In this document: positions 15,535 to 24,524 of the stretch, one piece after another
Layout: every line of letters begins with the position of its first letter
Numbering within the stretch: the first letter of the stretch is position 1
Assembly: GCA_965278965.1 (NCBI GenBank)
Contig: OZ257127.1
Location: 1,364,001-1,428,000 of the forward strand
Reading direction: 5' to 3'
DNA from: UBA10649 sp965278965
GTDB taxonomy: Bacteria > Actinomycetota > Actinomycetes > S36-B12
Length of the DNA stretch: 64,000 bases
Notes under the pieces: generated by a model
What the model was told of the DNA's origin: nothing
The model's database searches: none
Seen by the model: the letters and a program-made list of their open reading frames with translations, nothing else
Made by a program: the position numbers and the translations under genes

Positions 15535-17069
15535 CCTGGACGACCCACCGCGAGGTCGAGCGCAAGCTGCGCGTCCACGGCCTGTTCGACCTCCCGGACC
15601 TCGTCGCGCTCGGCGTCGCGGGGTCCGTCCGGACCGGCGAGCCGTTCGTCATGCACGCGATCTACCACGACACGGACGCACTCACCTTGTTCCGCTGGGG
15701 CGTCACCCTGCGGCGCCGGGAGGGCGGACCGGACGAGGGCTGGCACATGAAGCTCCCGGTGGCCGGGGCCGATGGCTCGGCCCGGGACGAGCTCCAGCTC
15801 CCGCTGGATGCCGGCGAGGTCGGATCGGTGCCGGGGGCGTTCGTCGAGGTCGTGGCCCCGCTGTTGCGCGACCAGCCCCTTCGCCCAGTGGTCACGTTGT
15901 CGACCGAGCGCACCGCGCGCGTCGTGGCCGATGCCGCGGGGCGCGACCTCGTCGAGGTCGTCGACGACACCGTCTCGGTGCTCCGCGACGGCCGCATCGT
16001 CAGCGTGTTCCGGGAGCTGGAGATCGAGGCCCTCGACGCGCAGGACGAGGCGGCGCTCGATGCACTCGACGCCATCGTCGGCGTGCTGACGGCGCATGGC
16101 GCCATGCCCAGCTCGATGAGCAAGGCGGCTGCCGCCCTGGGCCCCCGCACCGGCGAGCCGCCGGACGTGCCCGCCTACCCCCTGCCCGGCCCGGAGGGCC
16201 TGGCGGTCGACGCGCTCCGCGCTGTCCTGAGCGAGCATGTCCGCCATCTGCTCCTCGCCGACGTCGGCGTGCGCCGCGACCTGCCCGACGCGGTGCACCA
16301 GATGCGCGTCGCCGCCCGCCGGCTGCGCAGCACTCTCGCCACGTTCGCCCCGCTCATGGACGCCGAAGCGGCAGGACCGCTGCGGGAGGACCTCAAGTGG
16401 ATCGCCAGCGAGCTGGGGGCGATCCGCGACACCGAGGTCATGGTCGAGCGGCTCGGCGAGCACGCTGACGCCCTCGACGACCCGTCCGACGCGCTGCGTG
16501 CACGGCAGGCGGTCGACCTGTTGCTCGAGCGGCGCCTGCACGCCGCGCGGTCCAGCGCCCTCGCGGCCCTGCGCAGCGACCGGCATGCCCAGCTCGTCGC
16601 GGACCTCGTCGCGGCGGCGATCGACCCGCCCGTGACCGATGCCGCGTTCTCGTCGTGCGAGCAGGTCCTGCTCCCCCTGGTCGCCAAGTCCTGGCGGCGG
16701 CTGGAGCGCGCGGTCGACGCCCTCGAGCTCGACGGCCCGAGCCACGAGTGGCATGAGGCCCGGATCAAGGCCAAGCGGGCGCGGTACGCGGCCGACGCCG
16801 CGGCCGGGATCTTCGGCAAGAAGATGCAGGCGCACGCCCGGGCCATGGCCGAGGTGACCGAGCTGCTGGGCGACCACCAGGACGCGCACGTCGCCCAGGG
16901 CATCCTCCGCGAGCTGGCGGCGCAGCCGGAGACCGACGGCGCCACCGGCATGGCGCTCGGGATCCTCCACGAGTACGAGGCGGACGAGGAGATCCTCGAC
17001 CGCTACCGGTTCGACGCGTACTGGTCGACCGCGCTGGTCCGGGCGCGCAAGGCGCACGTCGCCCGATGA
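15531..17069 (+). CDS. CYTH and CHAD domain protein
   Basis: A 512-residue protein. The N-terminal CYTH domain (about 1-200) begins THREVERKLRV, the ExExK metal/triphosphate motif of tunnel triphosphatases. The C-terminal CHAD domain (about 230-505) has LPDAVHQMRVAARRLRSTLA and later HEARIKAKRARYAADA, the conserved basic helices that bind polyphosphate. Proteins of this type hydrolyse inorganic triphosphate or dock on polyphosphate granules. The GTG at 15531 overlaps the ppk1 stop and its own stop overlaps the mutT1 ATG by 4 bp, so all three are translationally coupled. Confidence 0.93.
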   Translation: MTWTTHREVERKLRVHGLFDLPDLVALGVAGSVRTGEPFVMHAIYHDTDALTLFRWGVTLRRREGGPDEGWHMKLPVAGADGSARDELQLPLDAGEVGSVPGAFVEVVAPLLRDQPLRPVVTLSTERTARVVADAAGRDLVEVVDDTVSVLRDGRIVSVFRELEIEALDAQDEAALDALDAIVGVLTAHGAMPSSMSKAAAALGPRTGEPPDVPAYPLPGPEGLAVDALRAVLSEHVRHLLLADVGVRRDLPDAVHQMRVAARRLRSTLATFAPLMDAEAAGPLREDLKWIASELGAIRDTEVMVERLGEHADALDDPSDALRARQAVDLLLERRLHAARSSALAALRSDRHAQLVADLVAAAIDPPVTDAAFSSCEQVLLPLVAKSWRRLERAVDALELDGPSHEWHEARIKAKRARYAADAAAGIFGKKMQAHARAMAEVTELLGDHQDAHVAQGILRELAAQPETDGATGMALGILHEYEADEEILDRYRFDAYWSTALVRARKAHVAR

Positions 17070-17989
17070 GCGACCCGATCCGGGCCGCGGGAGTCGTGCT
17101 CCTGCGGTCGGCACCCGAGGGCACCGAGGTGCTCGTCGTGCACCGTCCGACCCGTGCGGACTGGTCGCTGCCCAAGGGGAAGCTGGAGCCCGGGGAGCAC
17201 GTCGCCACCGCCGCGGTGCGCGAGTGCGAGGAGGAGACGGGCTACACCCCCGCGCTCGGTGCCCCGCTGGAGACGTTGACCTACAGCGTCGACAGCCGGC
17301 CGAAGGTCGTCCACTACTGGCGGGCCCGACCACGCGACGACGAGGGCTTCGCGCCGGACGACGAGGTCGACCAGATCCGTTGGGCCACGCCGGATGAGGC
17401 GGCGCAGCTGCTCACCTACCCGGCCGATCGCCGGCTCGTCGCGACGGCGCTCACGATGCCCGACACCGTCCCGCTCGTCATCCTGCGTCACACCCAGGCG
17501 GTGAAGCGGGCGCAGTTCAGCGGGCACGACGACTCCGACCGCCCCCTGACCGGCAAGGGCCGCTCGCAGGCGAAGGCTCTGGTCGGTGTCCTCGACGCGT
17601 ACGGCATCGACCGCGTCCATGCGAGCACGGCCCGCCGCTGCGAGCAGACGGTGTCGCGCTACGCCAAGCACGTGGGGACGTCGATCGTGCCCGAGCCGGC
17701 GCTGACCGAGGAGGCCCACCGCGACGACCCGGCCGGGACCGTCGCGTGCGCGGCCGGACTGGCGGTCGCGCCCGAGGCACTGGTCGTGTGCACGCACCGG
17801 CCGGTGCTGCCCACGATGCTCGACGCCGTCGCGCAGGCCCTCGGCATCGATCCCGAGGACAGCCGCTGGCGCCGTGCGTGGTCGCCGAAGCTGCCGCCGG
17901 GCGGGTTCGTCGTCCTCCACCGCACGTTCGGGGGCGACGGCGCTCCCCAGGTCGTTGCGATCGAGGCGCACGTCCCGGCCGAGGGCTGA
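17066..17989 (+). CDS. mutT1: MutT1-type Nudix hydrolase fused to a histidine phosphatase
   Basis: A 307-residue two-domain protein. The N-terminal Nudix domain (1-135) has the full box GKLEPGEHVATAAV followed by RECEEETGYTP. The C-terminal half (145-307) is a histidine-phosphatase domain with ILRHTQAVKR (RHT in place of the usual RHG) and VVCTHRPVLPT for the second His. Mycobacterial MutT1 cleaves 8-oxo-(d)GTP to the monophosphate in two steps and also acts on diadenosine polyphosphates. M. tuberculosis has ppk1 and mutT1 side by side (Rv2984, Rv2985), which supports the name. The ATG overlaps the CYTH-CHAD stop. Confidence 0.92.
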   Translation: MSDPIRAAGVVLLRSAPEGTEVLVVHRPTRADWSLPKGKLEPGEHVATAAVRECEEETGYTPALGAPLETLTYSVDSRPKVVHYWRARPRDDEGFAPDDEVDQIRWATPDEAAQLLTYPADRRLVATALTMPDTVPLVILRHTQAVKRAQFSGHDDSDRPLTGKGRSQAKALVGVLDAYGIDRVHASTARRCEQTVSRYAKHVGTSIVPEPALTEEAHRDDPAGTVACAAGLAVAPEALVVCTHRPVLPTMLDAVAQALGIDPEDSRWRRAWSPKLPPGGFVVLHRTFGGDGAPQVVAIEAHVPAEG

Positions 17990-18041
17990 CGCGCCGGGCA
18001 ACCGGCGCCGCGTTCGGCACGCCACGTGGTCAACTAGCGTC

Positions 18042-18845
18042 ATGGCGATCCCTGCGACCCGGCGCGCCGGACTCGTGGCCGTGCTGGCCGGACTCGTCCT
18101 GACCGTCGCCGCGTGCGGCAGCTCGCAGGAGGGTGACGCCACCCCCGAGCCGGCCCCGACCATCCCGATGATGCCGTCGGCCAACCCGTTCACGTCCGCC
18201 CTGGTGTTCACGAACGGCCTCGGCACCGCGAAGCTCGCCGTGACCGCGACGACGAGCGTCGGGGACGAGACGGTCGAGCGCTCGGGCACCGTGACGGCGG
18301 CCTTCGACCCGCGGGGCTACGGGATCGGTGCGTGGACGTCGAACGGGTCCGCCGTCGACGAGATCGCGAACGACAAGGCGGTGTTTGAGCGGCCCGCGGG
18401 ATCGGACGGTCTGTGGACCCAGCAGCCCGAGGGCGAGCGCACGCTGACGAGCCGGCTGATCGCCCCGCTGACGGGGCTGGGCGACCTGACCGGTGCCGTC
18501 AACGAGGGACCGGACGACGTTGATGGCACGGCGGCGACGCGATGGACGGGCCAGCTGGCCGCGGACCCGGACCGACTGCGCGCCCTCGGGCTCACCGACG
18601 AGGATCTCGCCACGATCGGGGACGCCTGGGAGGGCGCGAGCATCGACGTCGTCGTGTGGATCGACGGGCGCGACCGGATCGTGCGGGTTGATCGGGCGTT
18701 CGACATCGTCGGCGAGAACGGCGTACCGGTCTCCGCGAAGGTCTCGGCCCGGCTGACGGACTTCACCGCACCCCTGGACCTGACCGGCCCGCCGTCGGCG
18801 AGTGTGACGGCCCTGCCCGGCAGCCCGAGCAGCTCGCGCAGCTAG
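18042..18845 (+). CDS. LppX/LprG-family lipoprotein
   Basis: A 267-residue exported lipoprotein. The signal peptide ATRRAGLVAVLAGLVLTVAA ends in a lipobox with the acylated Cys at residue 25 (VAAC-GSS). The mature part resembles the LppX_LprAFG family, a half-barrel that carries lipids across the periplasm: FTSALVFTNGLGTAKLAV, VTAAFDPRGYG and TRWTGQLAADPDRLRALGL. The Ser-rich C-terminus is short. It starts 52 bp after mutT1 and its TAG overlaps the glgC TAG tail to tail (18842-18845). The lipid ligand is unknown. Confidence 0.82.
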   Translation: MAIPATRRAGLVAVLAGLVLTVAACGSSQEGDATPEPAPTIPMMPSANPFTSALVFTNGLGTAKLAVTATTSVGDETVERSGTVTAAFDPRGYGIGAWTSNGSAVDEIANDKAVFERPAGSDGLWTQQPEGERTLTSRLIAPLTGLGDLTGAVNEGPDDVDGTAATRWTGQLAADPDRLRALGLTDEDLATIGDAWEGASIDVVVWIDGRDRIVRVDRAFDIVGENGVPVSAKVSARLTDFTAPLDLTGPPSASVTALPGSPSSSRS

Positions 18846-20065
18846 AGAGCCGCCGTCACGCCCTTGCCGAGGCAGACGACGCCGCCCTCGCTGACGGTGT
18901 AGAGGCCACGGTCACGCTCGAGGTCGACGCCGATCTGCGCGCCGTCCGGCACAACGACGTTCTTGTCCAGGATCGCCCGGCGGACGACCGCGTTGCGACC
19001 GATGCGGACGCCGGGCATGAGGACACTGCCCTCGACGTACGCCCCGGCATCGACCGCGACGCTCGACGCGATCACCGACGTGCGGACGTGCGCGCCGGAG
19101 ATGATCGTGCCCGCCCCGACCATCGACTCGTGCGCGTTCCCGCCCTCGACGAACTTCGCCGGGGGCAGTGGCGGCAGGTTGGTCAGGATCGGCCACCGGC
19201 GGTTGTAGAGGTTGAAGATCGGGTGGACCGACACGAGGTCCATGTGCGCGTCGTGGTAGCTGTCCAGGGCACCGACGTCGCGCCAGTAGCCGCGGTCCCG
19301 GTCGGTCGCACCCGGCACCTCGTTCTCCGCGAAGTCATAGACCTGGGCGTCGCCCTGCTCGGTGAGCGCGGGGATGATGTTGCCGCCCATGTCGTGCACC
19401 GACGTCGGGTCCGCGGCGTCGGCCTTGAGCACCTCGAGCAGCGCCTTCGTGCTGAACACGTAGTTGCCCATCGACACGTAGCAGTTCTCGTCGTCGCCCG
19501 GGATCGTCGGCGGGTCGGCCGGCTTCTCCAGGAACTTCGCGATCTTGCGCCCGTCCGGCGCCGTCTGGATCACGCCGAACTCGTGCGCGATCGACTTCGG
19601 CATCCGGATGCCGGCCACGGAGACGCCGGCTCCGCTGGCGATGTGCGTCTCGATCATCTGCATGGGGTCCATGCGGTAGACGTGGTCGGCACCGAAGACC
19701 ACGACGTAGTCCGGGGCCTCGTCATAGACGAGGTTCAGGCTCTGGAAGATCGCGTCGGCGCTGCCCGTATACCAGCGAGGGCCGAGTCGCTGCTGAGCGG
19801 GCACCGGCGTGACGTAGTCACCAAGCAGCGTCGGCATCCGCCAGGTCTGGGTGACGTGCCGGTCGAGACTGTGCGACTTGTACTGCGTAAGCACGCAGAC
19901 CCGGCGCAGACCCGCGTTGATCAGGTTCGACAGGACGAAGTCGATGAGGCGGTACGAGCCGCCGAACGGGACGGCCGGCTTGGCGCGGTCGGCCGTCAGC
20001 GGCATGAGCCGCTTGCCCTCTCCACCGGCCAGCACCATCGCCAGTACGTGCGGGTCGGTGCTCAC
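18842..20065 (-). CDS. glgC: Glucose-1-phosphate adenylyltransferase
   Basis: It makes ADP-glucose from ATP and glucose 1-phosphate, the first committed step of glycogen/maltose-1-phosphate synthesis. At 407 residues it has the bacterial length. The N-terminal nucleotide loop is LAMVLAGGEGKRLMPLTADR with PAVPFGGSYRLIDFVLSNLI. YTGSADAIFQSLNLV and VFGADHVYRMDPMQMIETHI follow. The C-terminal left-handed beta-helix contains GVRIGRNAVVRRAILDKNVV, and the end CLGKG is usual. It diverges from glgA across 101 bp, as in Rv1213/Rv1212c. Confidence 0.97.
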   Translation of the reverse strand: MSTDPHVLAMVLAGGEGKRLMPLTADRAKPAVPFGGSYRLIDFVLSNLINAGLRRVCVLTQYKSHSLDRHVTQTWRMPTLLGDYVTPVPAQQRLGPRWYTGSADAIFQSLNLVYDEAPDYVVVFGADHVYRMDPMQMIETHIASGAGVSVAGIRMPKSIAHEFGVIQTAPDGRKIAKFLEKPADPPTIPGDDENCYVSMGNYVFSTKALLEVLKADAADPTSVHDMGGNIIPALTEQGDAQVYDFAENEVPGATDRDRGYWRDVGALDSYHDAHMDLVSVHPIFNLYNRRWPILTNLPPLPPAKFVEGGNAHESMVGAGTIISGAHVRTSVIASSVAVDAGAYVEGSVLMPGVRIGRNAVVRRAILDKNVVVPDGAQIGVDLERDRGLYTVSEGGVVCLGKGVTAAL

Positions 20066-20166
20066 GCTCGCACCCTAGCCTCCCGGCCGCGCTCGCGCCG
20101 TGCGTTGGCGGCGGGACCACGCTCAGGCGGCTGCGGCGTCGCGGGACCACCGCCTAGGCTCCTGGC

Positions 20167-21330
20167 GTGCGTATCGCGATGCTGACCCGGGAGTGGCCGC
20201 CGGACGTCTACGGCGGCGCCGGCGTCCACATCGAGCACCTCGCCGCGCAGCTGCGCCGCAAGATCGAGGTCGACGTGCATTGCTTCGGGGAACCGCGGCC
20301 CGACGCGGTCGCGCACCCGGTCCCGGCCGCCCTAGCCGACGCCAACCCGGCCATCGGCACGCTCGGTGTCGACCTCGAGATGGTCGCCGCGACCGGCGGC
20401 GTCGAGCTGCTGCACTCCCACACGTGGTACGCCAACCTGGCCGGGCACATCGGCGCACTGCTGCACGGCGTCCCGCACGTCCTGACGGCGCACTCCCTGG
20501 AGCCGCTGCGCCCGTGGAAGGCCGAGCAGCTCGGCGGCGGCTACCGCGTGTCGTCCTGGGTGGAGCGCACCGCCTACGAGGCGGCCAGTCGCATCATCGC
20601 CGTGAGCCACGGCATGCGCGCCGACGTCCTCGCCGCCTACCCGGACGTCGACCCGGACCGGGTCGCCGTCGTGCACAACGGCATCGACACCGAGGTCTAC
20701 CGACCCGACCCGGCGACCGACGTCCTCGCGGACCTCGGCCTCGAGCCCGGCGAGCGGTACGTCCTGTTCGTCGGCCGCATCACGCGGCAGAAAGGGCTCG
20801 TGCACCTGGTGAACGCCGCGCGTGGGTTCGACGACGACGTGCGCCTCGTGCTGTGCGCCTCGTCGCCCGACACCCCCGAGATCGGCGCGGAGACGTCGGC
20901 CGCGGTCGACCTCCTGCTGGCCGAGCGCGGTCCGCGGTCCGTGCTGTGGGTCCAGGAGCAGGTCTCGCGCCCTCGGCTGGTGCAGCTGTTCACCCACGCG
21001 TTGGCGTTCGTGTGCCCGTCCATCTATGAGCCGCTGGGCATCGTCAACCTCGAGGCGATGGCGTGCGAGACCGCCGTCGTGGCGTCCGCGGTCGGTGGCA
21101 TCCCCGAGGTGGTCGTCGACGGGACGACCGGCCTCCTCGTGCCGTACGACAGCGCCGAGCCTGCGGCGTTCGAGACCGCGTTCGCCGCTGCGGTCAACGC
21201 CCTCGCGGCTGATCCCGGTCGCGCGCGCGCGATGGGCGTCGCCGGTCGGCAGCGCGCCGTCGACAGCTTCGGGTGGGACGCCATCGCCGACCAGACGATC
21301 GCGGTGTACCGCGACGCGCTCGCCTCTTGA
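20167..21330 (+). CDS. glgA: GT4 glycogen synthase / alpha-maltose-1-phosphate synthase
   Basis: A 387-residue GT4 enzyme of the actinobacterial GlgA/GlgM type. The N-terminal acceptor loop is EWPPDVYGGAGVHIEHLA; the donor site is FVGRITRQKGLVHLVNAARG and IYEPLGIVNLEAMACETAVV, with the conserved Glu pair. Mycobacterial Rv1212c uses ADP-glucose and glucose 1-phosphate to make maltose 1-phosphate, so GlgM activity is likely here rather than classical GT5 glycogen synthase. The start GTG 20167 is immediately followed by RIAMLTREW. The end overlaps the likely TTG start of the EamA gene. Confidence 0.92.
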   Translation: MRIAMLTREWPPDVYGGAGVHIEHLAAQLRRKIEVDVHCFGEPRPDAVAHPVPAALADANPAIGTLGVDLEMVAATGGVELLHSHTWYANLAGHIGALLHGVPHVLTAHSLEPLRPWKAEQLGGGYRVSSWVERTAYEAASRIIAVSHGMRADVLAAYPDVDPDRVAVVHNGIDTEVYRPDPATDVLADLGLEPGERYVLFVGRITRQKGLVHLVNAARGFDDDVRLVLCASSPDTPEIGAETSAAVDLLLAERGPRSVLWVQEQVSRPRLVQLFTHALAFVCPSIYEPLGIVNLEAMACETAVVASAVGGIPEVVVDGTTGLLVPYDSAEPAAFETAFAAAVNALAADPGRARAMGVAGRQRAVDSFGWDAIADQTIAVYRDALAS

Positions 21331-22289
21331 GCGATCTCGCGGAGCCGGTTCCCGGGGTCGTCCTCGGTCGTCGTCCGCACGCCGCCCTCGGCTACGCGCT
21401 AAGCGCCGGCGCCGCGGTCCTCTTCGCGATCAACGGGACCGTCTCGAAGTCGATCATGCTCAGCGGGATCGAGCCGACCCGGCTCGCCCAGCTGCGGGTG
21501 ACGGCAGCGTTCCTCGTCCTGCTCGCGGTCGTCGCGATCACCCGCCCCGCCGCCCTGCGCATCCGGCGCAGCGAGTGGGGCGTCCTGCTGTGCTTCGGCG
21601 TGCTCGGCGTCGCGATGACGCAATACCTCTACTTCGTCGCGATCAAGCTCCTGCCCGTCGGGGTGGCGCTGTTGATCGAGTTCACCGCCCCGCTCATGGT
21701 CGCCTTGTGGTTCCGCTTCGGCATGCACGAGCGGATGGACCGACGCGTGTGGCTCGGCCTGGCGTTGGCCCTGCTGGGCCTGGCGCTCGTCGGCGAGATC
21801 TGGAACGGCTTCGCCCTCGACCTGACGGGCGTGCTCGCCGGGTTCGGGGCCGCGGCGTCGCTGGCGCTCTACTTCGTTCTCGGCGACCGCCAGGTCCGGC
21901 GGCCCGAGCCGCGCGACCCGGTCTCGCTGACGATGTGGGGATTCGGTGCGGCCGCGGCGTTCTGGGCCATCGCCGCGCCATGGTGGTCGTTCCCCTGGTC
22001 GACCCTCACCGCGACGGGGCAGCCGCTCGGGGCCGACCGACCCGGCGTGCCGGTGTGGGCGCTGGCCACGTGGATGGTGGTCCTCGGGACGGTCGTGCCG
22101 TTCTGGCTGTCGGTCGAGGCGCTGCGCAACATCCGCGCGTCGCAGGCGTCGGTGGTCGGCATGACCGAGCCGCTCGTCGCGAGCGCGATCGCCTGGGTCG
22201 CGCTCGGCGAAGTGCTCGCCCCGGTCCAGATCGTCGGCGCCATCATCGTGCTCGTGGGCGTCCTGCTCGCGGAGCTGTCCCGCTCCTAA
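21327..22289 (+). CDS. EamA-family drug/metabolite transporter
   Basis: A membrane protein of about 320 residues with ten predicted helices in two EamA repeats. The first repeat runs from ALGYALSAGAAVLFAINGTV to the middle; the second ends MTEPLVASAIAWVALGEVLA followed by VGAIIVLVGVLLAE, the EamA signature. These transporters export amino acids or metabolites; the substrate is unknown. The most upstream reasonable start is TTG 21327, overlapping the glgA stop as TTGA; no ATG or GTG lies before the first helix, so this rare start is probable but unproven. A 75-bp palindromic element begins at the base after the stop codon. Confidence 0.8.
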   Translation: MSDLAEPVPGVVLGRRPHAALGYALSAGAAVLFAINGTVSKSIMLSGIEPTRLAQLRVTAAFLVLLAVVAITRPAALRIRRSEWGVLLCFGVLGVAMTQYLYFVAIKLLPVGVALLIEFTAPLMVALWFRFGMHERMDRRVWLGLALALLGLALVGEIWNGFALDLTGVLAGFGAAASLALYFVLGDRQVRRPEPRDPVSLTMWGFGAAAAFWAIAAPWWSFPWSTLTATGQPLGADRPGVPVWALATWMVVLGTVVPFWLSVEALRNIRASQASVVGMTEPLVASAIAWVALGEVLAPVQIVGAIIVLVGVLLAELSRS

Positions 22290-22364
22290 CCGTCGACGCG
22301 CCCCGTGTGGTCGTTTCGCGGGCGATATGTCCGGTTATAGCGACCATCCAAGGCGCGCCGGCGG
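22290..22364. repeat. 75-bp palindromic element, copy A
   Basis: It runs exactly between the EamA stop and the aldehyde dehydrogenase stop. Outer arms are CCGTCGACGCGCC and GGCGCGCCGGCGG and inner arms TGGTCG and CGACCA, around an asymmetric core GGGCGATATGTCC. The reverse complement matches copy B at 27210-27284 at about 60 of 75 positions by eye, including the core. It may serve as a bidirectional terminator, and also qualifies as a small dispersed repeat. Confidence 0.75.
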
Positions 22365-23837
22365 CTAGGCGCGCAGGACGAACGGGTCGCCGATCGGCTC
22401 GTCGCTCGACTCGATCCAGATCCCCTTGGGCTGGGTGAACTCCGCGAACCCGTCCATGCCGTTCTCGCGGCCGTAGCCGGACAGCTTGTTGCCGCCGAAC
22501 GGCGTCGCGAACTGCAGCGCGCGGTACATGTTCACCCAGACCGTGCCCGTGTCGAGCGCGCCGGCGACACGATGCGCGCGGCCCAGGTCGCGCGTCCACA
22601 CCCCGGCCGCCAGTGCGAACGGCGAGTCGTTCGCCATCGCGACGGCCTCGTCCTCGTCGTCGAACCGGATCACCGAGAGCACCGGGCCGAACAGCTCGTT
22701 GCGGGCGACCGCCATGTCGTTGGTGACGCCGTCGAGGACGGTCGGGGCGTAGAACCAGCCCTGGTCCGGCCGATCCGCGTCCGGACCGCCGGCGACGAGC
22801 TCGGCTCCCTCGACGACGGCCTCGTCGACCCGGGTGCGTACGCCGGTCAGGATCTTCTCCTGCGACAGCGGCCCCATATCGGTGTCCGGTGCCGTCGGGT
22901 CGCCGAGCCGGACGGTGCGAGCGCGGGCCGCGACCTTCTCGACGAGCTCGTCCGCGACGGCCCGGTGGACCAGCAGGCGCGAGCCGGCGACGCAGGTCTG
23001 ACCGGCGGCGGCGAAGATCCCGGCGATGACGCCGTTCACCACGTCGTCCACGCGGACGTCGTCGAAGAAGATGTTGGCGCTCTTGCCACCGAGCTCGAGC
23101 ACGAGCGGCTTGAGCGACTGCGCTGCGCGCGCCGCGACGAACCGCGCGCTGTCCGGCCCGCCGGTGAACCACACCTTGCGGACAAGGGGGTGGGCGACGA
23201 GCGCGTCACCGGCCTCGTGCCCGTAGCCGGTGACGACGTTGAGGCAGCCATCCGGCAGCCCGGCCTCCTGGGCGAGCTCGGCCAGGCGCAGGAGCGAGAG
23301 CGCGTTGACCTCCGGCGGCTTCACCACGACGGTGTTGCCGGCCGCGAGCGCCGGCGCGAGTCCCATGCCGCCGAGCAGCATCGGGGAGTTGAAGGCGGGG
23401 ATGACGCCGACGACGCCGAACGGGATGCGCTGGGTCGCGACGGTGACGCTGCCGCGGTCCTGCGGGATCGTGCGCCCCTCGATCTGGTACGCGAGCGACG
23501 CGTAGTAGTGGTACCAGGCACGCAGCGACACCATCTGCCCGTGGACCTCGCGCACGACCTTGCCCGCGTCGCGCGACTCAAGGGCGGCGAGCTCGTCGGC
23601 GTGCTCGGCGATGAGGTCGCCCAGCCGCCAGATGACATCCGCACGGCGCGTCGGCCCGGCGGCACGCCAGCCCGCGAACGCGGCCTGCGCGCCCAGGACC
23701 GCGCGGTCGACGTCGGCCGCGTCGCCGCGGGCGATCTCCGCCCACGCGGTCGCGGTCATCGGGTCCAGCGTCGGCAGCCAGGCGCCGGCCGCCGGCGCCG
23801 TCCGGGACCCGTCGATCCAGTGCAGGTAGCGGTCCAT
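22365..23837 (-). CDS. Aldehyde dehydrogenase
   Basis: A 490-residue NAD(P)-dependent aldehyde dehydrogenase. The general base Glu248 is in LVLELGGKSANIFF, the nucleophile Cys282 is in AAGQTCVAGSRLLVH, and VVGVIPAFNSPMLLGGMGLA is the cofactor-binding stretch (AFNSP where many have PWNFP). The C-terminus has ATPFGGNKLSGYGRENGMDG. It starts 1 nt after the stop of the GntR gene and is therefore in the unit dehydrogenase 2 / gntR / this gene. It probably oxidises an aldehyde released from an amine or alcohol; the exact aldehyde is unknown. Confidence 0.93.
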   Translation of the reverse strand: MDRYLHWIDGSRTAPAAGAWLPTLDPMTATAWAEIARGDAADVDRAVLGAQAAFAGWRAAGPTRRADVIWRLGDLIAEHADELAALESRDAGKVVREVHGQMVSLRAWYHYYASLAYQIEGRTIPQDRGSVTVATQRIPFGVVGVIPAFNSPMLLGGMGLAPALAAGNTVVVKPPEVNALSLLRLAELAQEAGLPDGCLNVVTGYGHEAGDALVAHPLVRKVWFTGGPDSARFVAARAAQSLKPLVLELGGKSANIFFDDVRVDDVVNGVIAGIFAAAGQTCVAGSRLLVHRAVADELVEKVAARARTVRLGDPTAPDTDMGPLSQEKILTGVRTRVDEAVVEGAELVAGGPDADRPDQGWFYAPTVLDGVTNDMAVARNELFGPVLSVIRFDDEDEAVAMANDSPFALAAGVWTRDLGRAHRVAGALDTGTVWVNMYRALQFATPFGGNKLSGYGRENGMDGFAEFTQPKGIWIESSDEPIGDPFVLRA

Positions 23838-24524
23838 TCACCCATCCTCGAAGAAGTCGAGGCGCTCGAGCACCTCGATCGCGTGTCGTGCGCTGGCCGT
23901 GATGTGGTACTCCATCGCGCGCTGCGCGGCGAGGGAGTCTCGCCGCCGGAACGCCTCGACGATGTCGCGGTGCTGGTGGCCGGCCTCGTCCAGCCACTCC
24001 GCCGGGAAGTCGGCGTAGGGCATGGGCAGCGACCGTGACAGAAGCTGCAGCACGCTCGACAGCCGCTGGCTGCCGGCGGCGCGGTTGATCTGCCGGTGGA
24101 ACTCATGGTTGAGCCGCTGCTGCTCGGCAACGCTGTCGGTCGCGCGCATCGCGACGTCGAGGCCCTCCAGCGCCGCGAGGCCGTCGGCGTCCAGGCGCGT
24201 CACCGCGCGAGCGGCGGCGAGGCCGGCGACCTGTCCGAAGATCTGGTAGTGGTCGGCGATGTCGTCGCGGTCGATGCGCGCGACGTACGAGCCCTTGCGC
24301 GGGATGGTGCGGACCAGTCCCTCGTTGTCCAGCGCGATGAGGGCCTCACGCACGGGCAGGCGGCTGACGCCGAGCTCCTCGGCGATGGCGTCCTGGTCGA
24401 TCCGCTCGCCCGACCGCAGGCGCCCCGCGAGGATCTCCGCGCGGATGTGGGTCGCAACCTCGTCGGCGAGGTTGTGCCGGCGCCTGGGGCCGGGCGGGCC
24501 GCCAGGAAGCGGTTCAGCCGTCAC
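23838..24524 (-). CDS. GntR-family (FadR/FCD) regulator
   Basis: A 228-residue GntR regulator. The N-terminal winged helix is RHNLADEVATHIRAEILAGR then ERIDQDAIAEELGVSRLPVR, and the C-terminal FCD domain has the metal-type helix with LNHEFHRQINRAAGSQRL and EAGHQHRDIVEAFRRRD. FCD proteins sense small organic acids. The likely start GTG 24524 overlaps the stop of the upstream dehydrogenase gene (GTGA). It sits inside the cluster it should control. The shared word TTGATAAATG in both divergent promoter regions of the cluster is the candidate operator. Confidence 0.92.
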   Translation of the reverse strand: MTAEPLPGGPPGPRRRHNLADEVATHIRAEILAGRLRSGERIDQDAIAEELGVSRLPVREALIALDNEGLVRTIPRKGSYVARIDRDDIADHYQIFGQVAGLAAARAVTRLDADGLAALEGLDVAMRATDSVAEQQRLNHEFHRQINRAAGSQRLSSVLQLLSRSLPMPYADFPAEWLDEAGHQHRDIVEAFRRRDSLAAQRAMEYHITASARHAIEVLERLDFFEDG

